DNA of 64,000 nt from Burkholderia territorii (lineage in GTDB: Bacteria > Pseudomonadota > Gammaproteobacteria > Burkholderiales > Burkholderiaceae): contig NZ_CADFEJ010000019.1 in NCBI RefSeq assembly GCF_902833055.1, positions 43,549 to 107,548 on the forward strand, read 5' to 3'. Position numbers and translations under genes: made by a program. Under the pieces are notes generated by a model, which saw only the letters and a list, made by a program, of their open reading frames with translations, searched no databases and had not been told where the DNA came from. Each line of letters starts with the position of its first letter. Position 1 is the stretch's first letter. This document shows, piece by piece, positions 26,809-35,527 of the stretch.

Positions 26809-27110
26809 GATGCCCCGTTTGCGGTGAAGGCTGCCTGATCTGCCGCAACCTTTTTGTGTTGTCGTTTATCCGGATCGAATCGCGCTCGATGGCGCTGTCC
26901 GGTGAATGCATTGTTGGAGAAAAAATCGTGAGACGCAAACCGCGGGCCGAATCGCGAAATGGCGATTCGACCGCGATGCGGCTGAAAAGCGGGTTTTCTG
27001 GTCTGAGAAAACCGTACCGGCGCAAATGATGTTTCTCGCTTGAAACATTCCGGGTTTTTGGCCGGTCCGGCGGTATGCCGAAGGCACGTCGGCGGACGGG
27101 CGACATGGAT

Positions 27111-27137
27111 TCGGGAAAATCCCGAGAAAATTTTTTT
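27111..27137 (+). terminator. Candidate intrinsic terminator in the tad upstream region
   Basis: TCGGGA, loop AAA, TCCCGA, then GAAAA and seven T residues. The six-base-pair stem followed shortly by an uninterrupted T-run fits a weak Rho-independent terminator for plus-strand transcripts. It would separate upstream transcription from the flp leader. Confidence 0.4.
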
Positions 27138-27519
27138 GAGCCCTTGCACAGCGCGACCGGGCGCAGCCGGCACGCGGCGCCGGGCGGCAGGCGTATATCA
27201 AATCTGAAACATTTTGTGCAGCGCGCCGAAACCCGATTGTCGGGTGATTCGACGGAACCCTTGCTGCGCCTGGTTTTCCTTCCCGCTGGCCTGCTCTTTG
27301 CGTCAAGGTCCGCACGACAGTCGACGACGTGATGAACGACCGGTTGAAGCAACGGACAGACAAGACCGGATTCAATCACCTGCGGAAAGCAATGGATCGA
27401 GGGCGCGTCGGGGAATACGCCGCCCAGGCCTTGAAAACCGCCGAAACGTCGACCGGGCGAAACAGGCGACGGCATCGTCCGCGCAAAAAGAATCACATGA
27501 CAGCATTTGGGGAATAAAA

Positions 27520-27747
27520 ATGAAAGACCAGAGCACGCCGCGGCTCGCATGCCGCGAAGAAAACCCGCAGTCGCAACGACGCGTTTGCGTCATTCGCTCA
27601 ATCCGTATTCATGCCCGGAACGGTCGCCTCGCCGTTCTGCTCGATCGCGTCATTCGCCGGATCGCAGCACGCATGCATAGCGCACGCATCAGCTCACCGG
27701 CAATCGTTCGCCAGGCCAGGCTCGTACCCTGCCGTGTGCGTCGCTGA
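27520..27747 (+). CDS. Possible small basic protein upstream of flp (doubtful)
   Basis: 75 codons from ATG 27520 with GGGG eight bases before the start. The product is strongly basic (LDRVIRRIAARMHSARIS) and has no recognised domain. It could be a short leader-encoded protein or chance coding in a GC-rich leader. Listed because the start context is good and the flanking DNA is otherwise empty. Confidence 0.2.
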   Translation: MKDQSTPRLACREENPQSQRRVCVIRSIRIHARNGRLAVLLDRVIRRIAARMHSARISSPAIVRQARLVPCRVRR

Positions 27748-27789
27748 GCGCGGCATCCGAATCCGTTTGTTGTGCCGGTAGTACCCGCT

Positions 27790-27819
27790 CCCCGCGTCGA
27801 TCCGCGACAACGGGGTTTT
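27790..27819 (+). promoter_or_regulatory. Leader hairpin 26 bases before flp
   Basis: CCCCG at 27790-27794 pairs with CGGGG at 27811-27815, with an inner GTCG/CGAC pairing, followed by TTTT. It sits just ahead of the GAAAGGAG ribosome-binding site of flp. It could be an attenuator-like terminator or an mRNA-stabilising 5' stem for the abundant pilin transcript. The evidence is structural only. Confidence 0.4.
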
Positions 27820-27845
27820 CATAGTAGTGCGAAAGGAGAGTAGCC

Positions 27846-28028
27846 ATGTCCACGTTCATCCAGAAGATCCGCGGTTTCGTTCAAGACGAACAAGGCGTGA
27901 CGGCCATCGAATACGGCCTGATTGCCGCATTGATCGCAGTCGGCCTCGTTGCAGCACTGACGCTGGTCGGGAACGATCTCAAGACCGTCTTCAACACGAT
28001 TGCAGACGATCTCAACGCGGCGATCTGA
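27846..28028 (+). CDS. flp: Flp/Fap type IVb pilin (major pilin candidate)
   Basis: 60 residues. A short basic leader is followed by the prepilin site QG-VTAIEYGLIAALIAVGL, with Glu and Tyr at mature positions 5 and 6 as in the Flp subfamily, then a short C-terminal helix. Cleavage after the Gly by the prepilin peptidase encoded downstream is expected. It has a strong ribosome-binding site (GAAAGGAG) and a leader stem-loop, consistent with high expression, and is the first gene of the tad locus. Confidence 0.93.
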   Translation: MSTFIQKIRGFVQDEQGVTAIEYGLIAALIAVGLVAALTLVGNDLKTVFNTIADDLNAAI

Positions 28029-28197
28029 ATGGCGGGGCGACGAATGGCTGGTCCGGCCCGTTCGTCGCCATCCCGTCGCTCGTGCAGGGCCGGACATTCA
28101 ACCCAACAGATGTCGAATGGACCGAACGGCGGATGACTCGGCCGGTGCAGTGCTCGAGTCTCCCCCGCTCTCCTGGTCAACCGATTCGGAGGCTGTC

Positions 28198-28410
28198 ATG
28201 CGGACCAGCGGACGTGCGGTAGCGGTAGCGGTAGCGCGATGGATCGACGACGAGCAGGGCGTGACATCGATCGAATACGCGCTGATCGCGGCAGTCTTCG
28301 CCACCATCGTGCTGGGAAGCGTGGTCGTCCTGAAAGGATCGGTTCAAGACGCGTACGACACGATCGCGTCGATCGTGACCACGGCCGTCAATACCGCATT
28401 GGGTCAGTGA
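28198..28410 (+). CDS. Second Flp-type pilin
   Basis: 70 residues from ATG 28198, preceded by GGAGG. The prepilin site QG-VTSIEYALIAAVFATIV keeps Glu5-Tyr6 and the helix, but the leader is longer (WIDDEQG preceded by a Val/Ala repeat) and the tail differs from the first pilin. The 169-base spacer between the two pilins has no gene. It may be a minor pilin or an alternate subunit; sequence alone cannot say which is dominant. Confidence 0.88.
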   Translation: MRTSGRAVAVAVARWIDDEQGVTSIEYALIAAVFATIVLGSVVVLKGSVQDAYDTIASIVTTAVNTALGQ

Positions 28411-28441
28411 TCCAGACCATTACAGCCAATCGAGGTTCGTC

Positions 28442-28981
28442 ATGTTGCCTGCCGCGCTGCCTTACCCGGTTCCGTTGTGCGTGACCGTGCTCGTCGTCGT
28501 CGCGGCCAGCACGGACATCACGAGCCGACGCATCCCGAACCGGCTCGTTGCGATCGGGCTGGCCGGCGCGCTGATCGCCCAGTGCGCACTGCACGGGCTC
28601 CAGGCGGGCGCGCTCGCGTGGCTCGCCGGCGCGGCGACCGGCTTCGGCATGCTGCTGCCGTTCCATCTGCTGCGCGGGATGGCCGCGGGCGACGTGAAGC
28701 TGATGCTGGCCATCGGCGCATGGGTCGGCGCACAGATGACGTTCTACATCGTGCTGGCCACCTTTCTGGCCGGCGGAATCGGCGCGATCGGCGTTGTATT
28801 GCTGCGCGGGCGCCTGCGCCAGATGTGCGCGAACGTCCGGGCGCTGATCGCGCATCGCTCGACGCGCGCGTATGCAGGGGCAACCGACGGCCCCGTGGAA
28901 GTCGCGTCGGTCGGCGCGTTGCCGTATGGCGTGGCGATTGCCGCCGGCACGCTGGGCATGCTGTTCGTTTCGTGCGTCTAG
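28442..28981 (+). CDS. cpaA: Flp prepilin peptidase (TadV/CpaA, A24 family)
   Basis: 179 residues, six predicted helices, the short A24 form without the methylase domain. The two catalytic aspartates are visible in ASTDITSRRIPNR and in the GDVKLMLAIG motif (G-x-x-x-GDVKL). It cleaves the leaders of Flp pilins and TadE/F-type pseudopilins at the inner membrane. It starts 31 bases after the second pilin and is followed after 32 bases by the AAA ATPase gene. Confidence 0.92.
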   Translation: MLPAALPYPVPLCVTVLVVVAASTDITSRRIPNRLVAIGLAGALIAQCALHGLQAGALAWLAGAATGFGMLLPFHLLRGMAAGDVKLMLAIGAWVGAQMTFYIVLATFLAGGIGAIGVVLLRGRLRQMCANVRALIAHRSTRAYAGATDGPVEVASVGALPYGVAIAAGTLGMLFVSCV

Positions 28982-29013
28982 CGCGACGAACCCGCAACGA
29001 GGATGACACGCAC

Positions 29014-30414
29014 ATGAACACGATCTCCACCGAACCGAAGCGCGACGCGCAGGTGACACACCTGCCGCATCCGTCGCCGTCGCGGGAGGCGCACACGAAG
29101 CCGGGCACGCCGTTGCCTGCCGCACCGCGCTCGCTCGAGGAAACCGGACTGAGTCAGGCGTTCGTCGCGGGGCTCGTGCTGAAGTCGACACTGGTGCTCG
29201 GTCGCCCGTCATACGGCGAGCTGATCGAGCGCCACTGCCTGCCGCTCGCGGTGCTCGACGACGTCTTCGCGTTCCTGGTGCGCGAGCATCTGGTCGAACT
29301 GACCCATCGCGGCAAGACGGACCTCGACGTGACGTTTCGCCTGACGGACGCGGGCCGCGTGGCCGCGCTCGAGGAGTCCGCGCGCAGCAGCTACAGCGGG
29401 CCCGCGCCGGTGACGCTCGATGCGTATCTCGCGTGCGTGTCCGCCCATTCGGTGCGCAAGCTGCGCGTGGCGCAGAACGACGTGTGGGCCGTATTCGAAG
29501 GCGTCGTGATGGACACGCAGATTCTCGACTCGGCGGCCGCCGCGCTCAATTCCGGACGTCCGTTGCTGATCTACGGCCCTGCCGGCAGCGGCAAGACGTT
29601 CCTCGCCGAGCGGCTCGGCGCGTTGATGGGCGGCCACGTACCCGTGCCGTATGCGATCCATGCCGCCGGGGAAGTGATCCAGATCCACGATCCGCTCGTG
29701 CATGTCGATGCGCCGTCGCAACCGGCGGGCCAGTCGGTCGATCGCCGCTGGCGCCTGTGCGAGCGGCCGGTCGTGATGTCGGGCGGCGAACTGACGCTCG
29801 ACGAGCTCGACCTGCGCCGCGATGAAGCGGCGGGCTTCTACCAGGCGCCGCCGCACATGAAGGCGAACATGGGCATGTACATCATCGACGATCTCGGCCG
29901 CCAGCGTGTCGAGCCGCGCGACCTGCTCAACCGCTGGCTGCGCCCGCTCGATCGCGGTGTCGATTTCCTGACGCTCGAGTCCGGCAATCGATTCGTGCTG
30001 CCGTTCGACGTGTGGCCGGTGTTCTCGAGCAACCTGGCGCCGGAACAGTTCGCCGACGACGCATTCCTGCGCCGGCTCGGCTCCAAGCTTCACGTCGGCC
30101 CGCTGTCGATCGACCACTACCGCGCGGTGTTCGACAGCGCATGCGAGTCGCTCGGACTGGTGGCGACGCAGGACGCCTTCGACTATCTGCTGCACCGGCT
30201 GCACCTGCCGACCGGCAAGGCATATCTCGCATGCTTCCCGATGGATCTGCTGCGCCTCGTCGCCGCCGGCGCGCGGTATCGCGGCGATCCGCCCGAGGTG
30301 ACGCACGACGCGCTGCACGACGCATGGGCCAGTTATTTCGGCACGGCGCCCGAACGCGACGGCGGATATCTGCCGCCTGCCGAGCGCGGCGGTCACACGT
30401 ACATAACCGGTTGA
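29014..30414 (+). CDS. AAA-type ATPase embedded in the tad locus, function unknown
   Basis: 466 residues from ATG 29014. An N-terminal part (about 40-125) reads like a winged-helix module (RPSYGELIERHCLPLAVLDD, DVTFRLTDAGRVAALEESAR). The ATPase core has Walker A IYGPAGSGKTFLAERLG near residue 190 and Walker B MYIIDDLGRQ near 290, then an arginine-containing sensor region (DDAFLRRLGSKLHVGP). It is not the TadA secretion ATPase, which is encoded separately at 37217. The MoxR/Orc-like organisation suggests a chaperone or regulatory role, perhaps gating pilus assembly. I know of no function for such genes. Confidence 0.75.
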   Translation: MNTISTEPKRDAQVTHLPHPSPSREAHTKPGTPLPAAPRSLEETGLSQAFVAGLVLKSTLVLGRPSYGELIERHCLPLAVLDDVFAFLVREHLVELTHRGKTDLDVTFRLTDAGRVAALEESARSSYSGPAPVTLDAYLACVSAHSVRKLRVAQNDVWAVFEGVVMDTQILDSAAAALNSGRPLLIYGPAGSGKTFLAERLGALMGGHVPVPYAIHAAGEVIQIHDPLVHVDAPSQPAGQSVDRRWRLCERPVVMSGGELTLDELDLRRDEAAGFYQAPPHMKANMGMYIIDDLGRQRVEPRDLLNRWLRPLDRGVDFLTLESGNRFVLPFDVWPVFSSNLAPEQFADDAFLRRLGSKLHVGPLSIDHYRAVFDSACESLGLVATQDAFDYLLHRLHLPTGKAYLACFPMDLLRLVAAGARYRGDPPEVTHDALHDAWASYFGTAPERDGGYLPPAERGGHTYITG

Positions 30415-30449
30415 GCCGTTTCTTTCACGATTCGTTGAGGAGCATTGCC

Positions 30450-31295
30450 ATGAAGAACAGTCGAGCGCTCATGATGCTGATCGTCGCGATGGTCGCGGGG
30501 CTCGCCGCGGTCGTGTTCGCGTCCCGCTGGTTGATGAATACATCCAGCAGCTCGGTCACGTCGGTCGCGGTGGCGACCACCGACCTCAACCTGGGCGAGC
30601 CGCTCGGGCCGAATCAGATCCGGCTGGTGAGCTGGCCGTCGGGCAGCGTGCCGACCGGCGCGTTCACCGACACGAAGGAACTCGAAGGGCGCGTCGTGCG
30701 CACGAGCCTCGCGCGCGGCGAGCCGGTGATCGAGTCGAAGCTCGCGCCGGTCGGCACGAAGGGCGGGCTGTCCGCCGTGATCGCCGACGGCAGCCGCGCG
30801 ATCACCGTGCGCGTGAACGACGTGGTCGGCGTCGCGGGCTTCGCGCTGCCGGGCAACTACGTCGACGTGATCGTCAACACGCAGGAACAGCAGGGCAAGA
30901 CCGACGGGCAGAGCATCTCCAAGATCGTGCTCGAGCACATCCTGGTGCTGGCCGTCGCGCAGCAGGTGAGCCGCGACGACACTGCACCGAAGGTCGTCAA
31001 TGCGGTCACGCTCGAAGTCACGCCCGAGCAAGCCGAGCGCCTCGACCTCGCGCGCAGCGTCGGCACGCTGTCGCTCGTGCTGCGCAACCAGGTCGACCAG
31101 AAGACGCTGACGACCGACGGCGCGACGAAGCTGACACTGCTCGGCAAGGCGCCGGTACCCGACGCGCCGCCCGCGCCGGCTCACGAACACGTCCGGACCG
31201 TGCGCGTGCACGTTGCATCGCACGCGGCACCGGAAGCGCGGCGCGATTGTGTCGGTGTACTGACCGGCGTGCGGGGCAGCGTCGAATGCTTCTGA
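30450..31295 (+). CDS. cpaB: Flp pilus assembly protein CpaB/RcpC
   Basis: 281 residues from ATG 30450, with TTGAGGAG upstream. One N-terminal membrane helix (MMLIVAMVAGLAAVVFA) is followed by an SAF-like domain (VAVATTDLNLGEPLGPNQIR, RTSLARGEPVIESKLAP) and the RcpC domain (AITVRVNDVVGVAGFALPGN, NAVTLEVTPEQAERLDLARS). It works in the periplasm with the secretin. The last 45 residues form a Pro/Ala/His tail with one Cys pair, unusual for CpaB. Confidence 0.92.
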   Translation: MKNSRALMMLIVAMVAGLAAVVFASRWLMNTSSSSVTSVAVATTDLNLGEPLGPNQIRLVSWPSGSVPTGAFTDTKELEGRVVRTSLARGEPVIESKLAPVGTKGGLSAVIADGSRAITVRVNDVVGVAGFALPGNYVDVIVNTQEQQGKTDGQSISKIVLEHILVLAVAQQVSRDDTAPKVVNAVTLEVTPEQAERLDLARSVGTLSLVLRNQVDQKTLTTDGATKLTLLGKAPVPDAPPAPAHEHVRTVRVHVASHAAPEARRDCVGVLTGVRGSVECF

Positions 31296-31410
31296 AGCCA
31301 TAGACCAAACATCCAGATAAACAGATTAACCAGATCGGCCGCCGTCAGGGCACGGCGACCTTGGAAGTCGACAACCGGCGGCTCGCCGGTCACTCGGGGG
31401 ATCAGACGAA

Positions 31411-33363
31411 ATGAAGATCAATCCGCAACATTCAGGTACCGGCCCGGTGCGCACGCGCATTGCACGGGGCACGATGATGGCCGCGATCCTGTGCACGGGG
31501 TGGCTGACGGTCTATAGCGCGCTCGCCCAGGAAGGCGCGGAATCGGCCGCGCTGATGAAGGGCGGTGCGAGCGCGCCGGCTGCCGTCGCCAAGGGGCCGA
31601 TGCAGATGACGATCAGCATGGCGCCGGCGCCTGCCGCCGCGCCCGCCGCATCGGCGGGCCCGCTGCGCGGACCGAATTGCGTGGGCGCGGTGCGCGACTC
31701 GACCAGCGTCAGCGTGCCGCTCGGCAAGTCTCTGCTGGTGCCGATGCCGGAGCCGGTCCGCAACCGGACGATCGGCAATCCGGCCGTCGCGCAGGCGACG
31801 ATGGTGTCGCCGCAGACGCTCTACATCCTCGGGCTGTCGGTCGGCACGACCAACATGATCGTGCAGGGCCGCAGCGGCGCATGCCGCGTGATCGACGTGG
31901 CGGTCGGCGCGGACGCCGGCGGGCTGCAGGCGTCGCTGCTGCAGCTGATGCCGAACGAGCGCGACATTCACGTATCGACCGCCGCCGGCACGATCGTGCT
32001 GGCCGGCACCGTGTCGAACTCGCAGGCCGCGCAGCAGGCCGTGCAGATCGCCCACGCATACGGCGACAGCGCGGCTGAAGGCGGCAGCAAGGGCGCCGGC
32101 GTGCTGAACATGCTGGCCGTCACGTCGCCGCAGCAGGTGATGCTCGAGGTGAAGGTCGCCGAAGTGTCGAAGACGCTGATCAATCAGATGGGCAGCGCAT
32201 TCAACATCCAGGGCGGCTTCGGCTCGTGGAGCGGCGCGCTCGTCAGCAATCTGCTCGCGGGTGTCGCAAGCGGCGCGGTGTTCAACAAGGCGAACAACAA
32301 GCCGTTCAGCATCGCCGCCGATGCGCAGAACACCGACAACCTCGTCAAGATCCTCGCGGAGCCGAACCTCGTGACGATCAGCGGCCAGGAGGCGACGTTC
32401 CTTGCCGGCGGCAAGATCTTCATTCCCGTACCGCAGAGCAGCGGGACGCTCACGTCGTCGATCACGCTGCAGGAAGAGGAGTTCGGCGTCGCGCTGAAGT
32501 TCACGCCGACGGTGCTCGGCAACGGCCGGATCAGCCTGAAGGTCGCGCCGGAAGTGTCGGAGCTGTCGCAGACGGGCGTCACGCTGAGCGCGACCAACAT
32601 CGGCGGCACGTCGATCCTGCCGCTGATCACGACGCGGCGTGCGTCGACGACGGTCCAGATGGGCGACGGCGAATCGTTCGCGATCGGCGGGTTGATCAAG
32701 GACAACGCGAGCGGCGCGCTCAAGGCGATTCCCGGTGTGGGCGAAGTGCCGGTGCTCGGCGCGCTGTTTCGCAGCACGTCGTTCCAGCAGGACCGCACCG
32801 AGCTGATCTTCGTGATCACGCCGCATCTGGTGAGGCCGCTTCAGACCGCCGACGTGCCGTTGCCGACCGACAGCTTCTCGAAGCCCAACGAAGCAGACGT
32901 GTATGCGACCGGCAACATGGAAGGCCGCAAGGGTGTGCGCAAGCCGGACGCGCAACCGGCGAACGGCGCGGCGAATGCACCGCAGACGCCGGCACCGGCT
33001 CCCGCGCAGCAGTCGGCCGCTCCCGCTGCCGCGCTGCCCGCACCGCGCGCACCGCAGCCCGCCGAAGCACCGGCAGCGGTGCCGGCGCAGCCCGAGAAGC
33101 CGGCGGCTGCAGCGGCCGCCGCGGCAGGGGCGGTGAACGCCGAATCGGCGCCTGCCGCGCAGCCGCCGTCGCAGCCGCAATCGCAGGCCGACGCGGCCAG
33201 TGCGGCACGGATCGCGCGCATCGAAGCCGCAGCCGCGCGTCTCGCGGCGGCCGGCTCCGACACGCCGGCCAAATCCGCGCCGCGTTCGAAGCACAGCCTG
33301 CCGGCCGCCGCCCACGCGCAGATCGCGCGGGCGAATGCGGAACCTGCGTCCACCGATCGTTGA
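31411..33363 (+). CDS. cpaC: Tad outer-membrane secretin CpaC/RcpA with long Ala/Pro tail
   Basis: 650 residues. A signal sequence near residues 22-40 (TMMAAILCTGWLTVYSALA) is followed by the pilus-secretin N-terminal domain (LGKSLLVPMPEPVRNRTIGN), a BON-like segment (DIHVSTAAGTIVLAGTVSN) and the secretin core (VMLEVKVAEVSKTLINQMG to VPVLGALFRSTSFQQDRTEL and ITPHLV). It forms the outer-membrane pore for Flp pili. Residues about 492-650 are a low-complexity Ala/Pro/Gln tail ending in a helical Ala/Arg stretch, far beyond the usual secretin end. The in-frame ATG at 31474 would shorten the leader. Confidence 0.92.
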   Translation: MKINPQHSGTGPVRTRIARGTMMAAILCTGWLTVYSALAQEGAESAALMKGGASAPAAVAKGPMQMTISMAPAPAAAPAASAGPLRGPNCVGAVRDSTSVSVPLGKSLLVPMPEPVRNRTIGNPAVAQATMVSPQTLYILGLSVGTTNMIVQGRSGACRVIDVAVGADAGGLQASLLQLMPNERDIHVSTAAGTIVLAGTVSNSQAAQQAVQIAHAYGDSAAEGGSKGAGVLNMLAVTSPQQVMLEVKVAEVSKTLINQMGSAFNIQGGFGSWSGALVSNLLAGVASGAVFNKANNKPFSIAADAQNTDNLVKILAEPNLVTISGQEATFLAGGKIFIPVPQSSGTLTSSITLQEEEFGVALKFTPTVLGNGRISLKVAPEVSELSQTGVTLSATNIGGTSILPLITTRRASTTVQMGDGESFAIGGLIKDNASGALKAIPGVGEVPVLGALFRSTSFQQDRTELIFVITPHLVRPLQTADVPLPTDSFSKPNEADVYATGNMEGRKGVRKPDAQPANGAANAPQTPAPAPAQQSAAPAAALPAPRAPQPAEAPAAVPAQPEKPAAAAAAAAGAVNAESAPAAQPPSQPQSQADAASAARIARIEAAAARLAAAGSDTPAKSAPRSKHSLPAAAHAQIARANAEPASTDR

Positions 33364-33383
33364 AGCCATTCAAGGGGAAGCTC

Positions 33384-33683
33384 ATGAAATCCGCCTACCT
33401 CGTATTCGCGCGCCGCGCTGCACTGGCCGTCCCGCTCGCATTCGCGCTCGCCGGCTGCATGTCGTCGACGCCGGTGTGGGACAGCCGCTTCGGCGATTCG
33501 GTCCGCGCCGTCACGCAAGCCCAGATCATCGATCCGCACGCCGCCGAACACGCGGCATCGCGACCGGGGGTCGACGGCAGCGCCGCCGCGTCCGCGCTCG
33601 ACAACTACGACAAGTCGTTCAAGCAGCCCGAGCCGAAAGCCAATGCCTTCGTGATCGGGATCGGCAAGTCGACGGCGCAATAA
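33384..33683 (+). CDS. Small tad-locus lipoprotein (possible CpaD-position protein)
   Basis: 99 residues with a lipoprotein signal peptide ending in the lipobox ALAGC (Cys25). The mature part is hydrophilic (MSSTPVWDSRFGDSVRAVTQ). It occupies the position of cpaD, downstream of the secretin, and may act as its pilotin, but it is shorter than CpaD and I see no CpaD motif. GGGGAAG precedes the start. Confidence 0.8.
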   Translation: MKSAYLVFARRAALAVPLAFALAGCMSSTPVWDSRFGDSVRAVTQAQIIDPHAAEHAASRPGVDGSAAASALDNYDKSFKQPEPKANAFVIGIGKSTAQ

Positions 33684-33708
33684 CACAGGCACGCTCAGGG
33701 AGATCGCC

Positions 33709-34980
33709 ATGTCCAGCGCAGCTCGTCATCCGAAACTTACGCGTCGCGGCATGCATCGCCAGCAAGGCGCCGTCGCGATCATCGTCGGTCTCGCACTGGC
33801 GGTGATGATCGGGTTCGTCGGTCTCGCGCTGGACCTCGGCAAGCTGTACGTCACGCGCAGCGAACTTCAGAACAGCGCCGACTCATGCGCGCTGTCCGCT
33901 GCGCGCGACCTCACGACGGCCATCAGCCTGCAGGTCGCGGAAGCGGACGGCATTGCGGCCGGCCACTCGAATTTCGCGTTCTTTCAGCAGAACGCGGTGC
34001 AGATGCAGACGGATTCGAACGTCACGTTCAGCGATTCGCTGACCAATCCGTTCCTGACGAAGACAGCGGTGACTACGCCGGCAAACATCAAGTACGTGAA
34101 GTGCACGGCGCAGTTGAGCAACATCGCGCACTGGTTCATCGAGATACTCAACACGATCCCGGGCGTGCGGGTCGCGAACGCGGCCCAGGTCTCGGCGAGC
34201 GCGATCGCGACGGTGGGCGCCGGGCAGACGACCTGTGCGATCCCGGTGTTCGTGTGCAAGGCAGCCACCGCCGCGCCGTACAAGGTCGGCGACTGGATCT
34301 CGTCGCCTTCCGGCTCGTCCTCGACGTACGGGCCCGGCAACTTCGGCTGGGCCGCGCTCGACGGGTCGACGAACGAGCCGACCATCGCCAGCGAATTGTC
34401 CGGCAACACCTGCAACATCACGTCGCCGCCCGACCTCGGGTCGACGGGCCTGAAGGCCGCGTCGCTGCGTGCCTGGAACACGCGCTTCGGGATCTACACG
34501 AATGGCGCGAACGGCTCGAGCGGCCAGCCGGACTTCACCGGCTACGCGTACGTCGGCCCCAAATACGGGCCGCCGGGAACCGCGGGCATCGTCGGCGATG
34601 CGTACACGCAGTTCGTGCTCGATCGCGCAAGCTTCAAGGCCTATCAGGGCGACGGTGCGCCGCCTGCCGGCAGCGGCATCTCAACCAACGGGACCGCCAC
34701 GGCCAGCAACTACCAGACATACGGCGGCGACCGTCGGGTCGCGCTTGCGCCCGAGGGCGATTGTTCGACGCTGTCGGGAAACAGCAGCAAGCTGCACGTC
34801 ACGCAGTGGGACTGCGTGCTGATGCTCGATCCGCTGCCGTTCAGCCCGGGCTCGGGCGGGGTCGTCGCACACCTCGAATACCTCGGTTCGACGGCGTCCG
34901 GCACCACGCCCTGCGCGACGCACGGCCTGCCCGGCAGCGGCAGCTCGGTCGGCATCAAGGTCCCGATGCTCGTTCAATAG
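33709..34980 (+). CDS. tadG: TadG-like pilus assembly protein (Tad-like Flp pilus protein)
   Basis: 423 residues. The N-terminal prepilin-like segment QGAVAIIVGLALAVMIGFVG lacks the canonical Glu5 and continues as LALDLGKLYVTRSELQNSAD, the putative Flp pilus-assembly TadG N-terminal domain. The long periplasmic part has several Cys residues (TCAIPVFVCK, GNTCNI, PCATHG). No von Willebrand factor domain is obvious. TadG-like proteins are needed for Flp pilus biogenesis and may sit at the pilus base. It opens a run with the two TadE-like genes. Confidence 0.85.
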   Translation: MSSAARHPKLTRRGMHRQQGAVAIIVGLALAVMIGFVGLALDLGKLYVTRSELQNSADSCALSAARDLTTAISLQVAEADGIAAGHSNFAFFQQNAVQMQTDSNVTFSDSLTNPFLTKTAVTTPANIKYVKCTAQLSNIAHWFIEILNTIPGVRVANAAQVSASAIATVGAGQTTCAIPVFVCKAATAAPYKVGDWISSPSGSSSTYGPGNFGWAALDGSTNEPTIASELSGNTCNITSPPDLGSTGLKAASLRAWNTRFGIYTNGANGSSGQPDFTGYAYVGPKYGPPGTAGIVGDAYTQFVLDRASFKAYQGDGAPPAGSGISTNGTATASNYQTYGGDRRVALAPEGDCSTLSGNSSKLHVTQWDCVLMLDPLPFSPGSGGVVAHLEYLGSTASGTTPCATHGLPGSGSSVGIKVPMLVQ

Positions 34981-34993
34981 AGGAGACGCGATC

Positions 34994-35527
34994 ATGAAAA
35001 AGCGCCCGATTCGCCGGTCACGCATGCGTGGAGTCGCCGCGGTCGAATTCGCGCTCGTGCTGATGCCGATGATCGTGCTCGCAACCGGCGTGGCCGAGTT
35101 CGGCCGCGCGATCTACCAGTACGAGACGCTCACCAAGGCGACGCGCAACGCGGCGCGCTACCTGTCGGTCTTCTTGCCGACCGACAGCGCGTATCCGCTC
35201 GCCCAGGCGCAGTGCCTCGTCGTGTATGGCAGCACCACGTGCGGCTCCGCCGGCACCGAGCTGGTGCCGGGGCTCACGACGTCGATGGTGATCGTCTGCG
35301 ACGCCGCGCACACGCCCGACTGCGCCGATGCGTCCGATCCGCCGCAGTTCGCCAACCTGCCGACCTACGACTCGACCAACAACGCGGCAAGCGGCACGGC
35401 GACCGGCAGCATCAACGTCGTCGAGGTGAAGGTGAAGGGCTACCAGTACCAGCCGATTCCGGCCTACCCGGGATTGTCGTCGATCACCTTCGGCAACATC
35501 GTCACCGTGATGAGGCAAGTGTCATGA
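34994..35527 (+). CDS. tadE: TadE-like pseudopilin
   Basis: 177 residues. The prepilin-like site RG-VAAVEFALVLMPMIVL carries Glu5 and is followed by the TadE hallmark VAEFGRAIYQYETLTKATRN. It is expected to be processed by the CpaA peptidase and to act as a minor pseudopilin. GAGGAGACG precedes the start. Its stop overlaps the next pseudopilin gene by four bases. Confidence 0.9.
   Translation: MKKRPIRRSRMRGVAAVEFALVLMPMIVLATGVAEFGRAIYQYETLTKATRNAARYLSVFLPTDSAYPLAQAQCLVVYGSTTCGSAGTELVPGLTTSMVIVCDAAHTPDCADASDPPQFANLPTYDSTNNAASGTATGSINVVEVKVKGYQYQPIPAYPGLSSITFGNIVTVMRQVS

Larger units (their letters stand above)
26809..27845. other. Long divergent intergenic/leader region between glycosylation and tad operons
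   Basis: About 1 kb, locally less GC-rich than its flanks, which separates the two divergent operons. It includes a candidate terminator at 27111-27137, a possible small gene at 27520-27747 and a leader hairpin at 27790-27819. I do not see a convincing sigma-54 or sigma-70 promoter pair, but the length argues for a long 5' leader or several regulator sites controlling flp. Confidence 0.5.

Noticed and set aside
31432..33369. 645-codon minus-strand frame opposite the secretin
   Set aside because: Shadow of the secretin frame, Arg/His-rich, without family resemblance.
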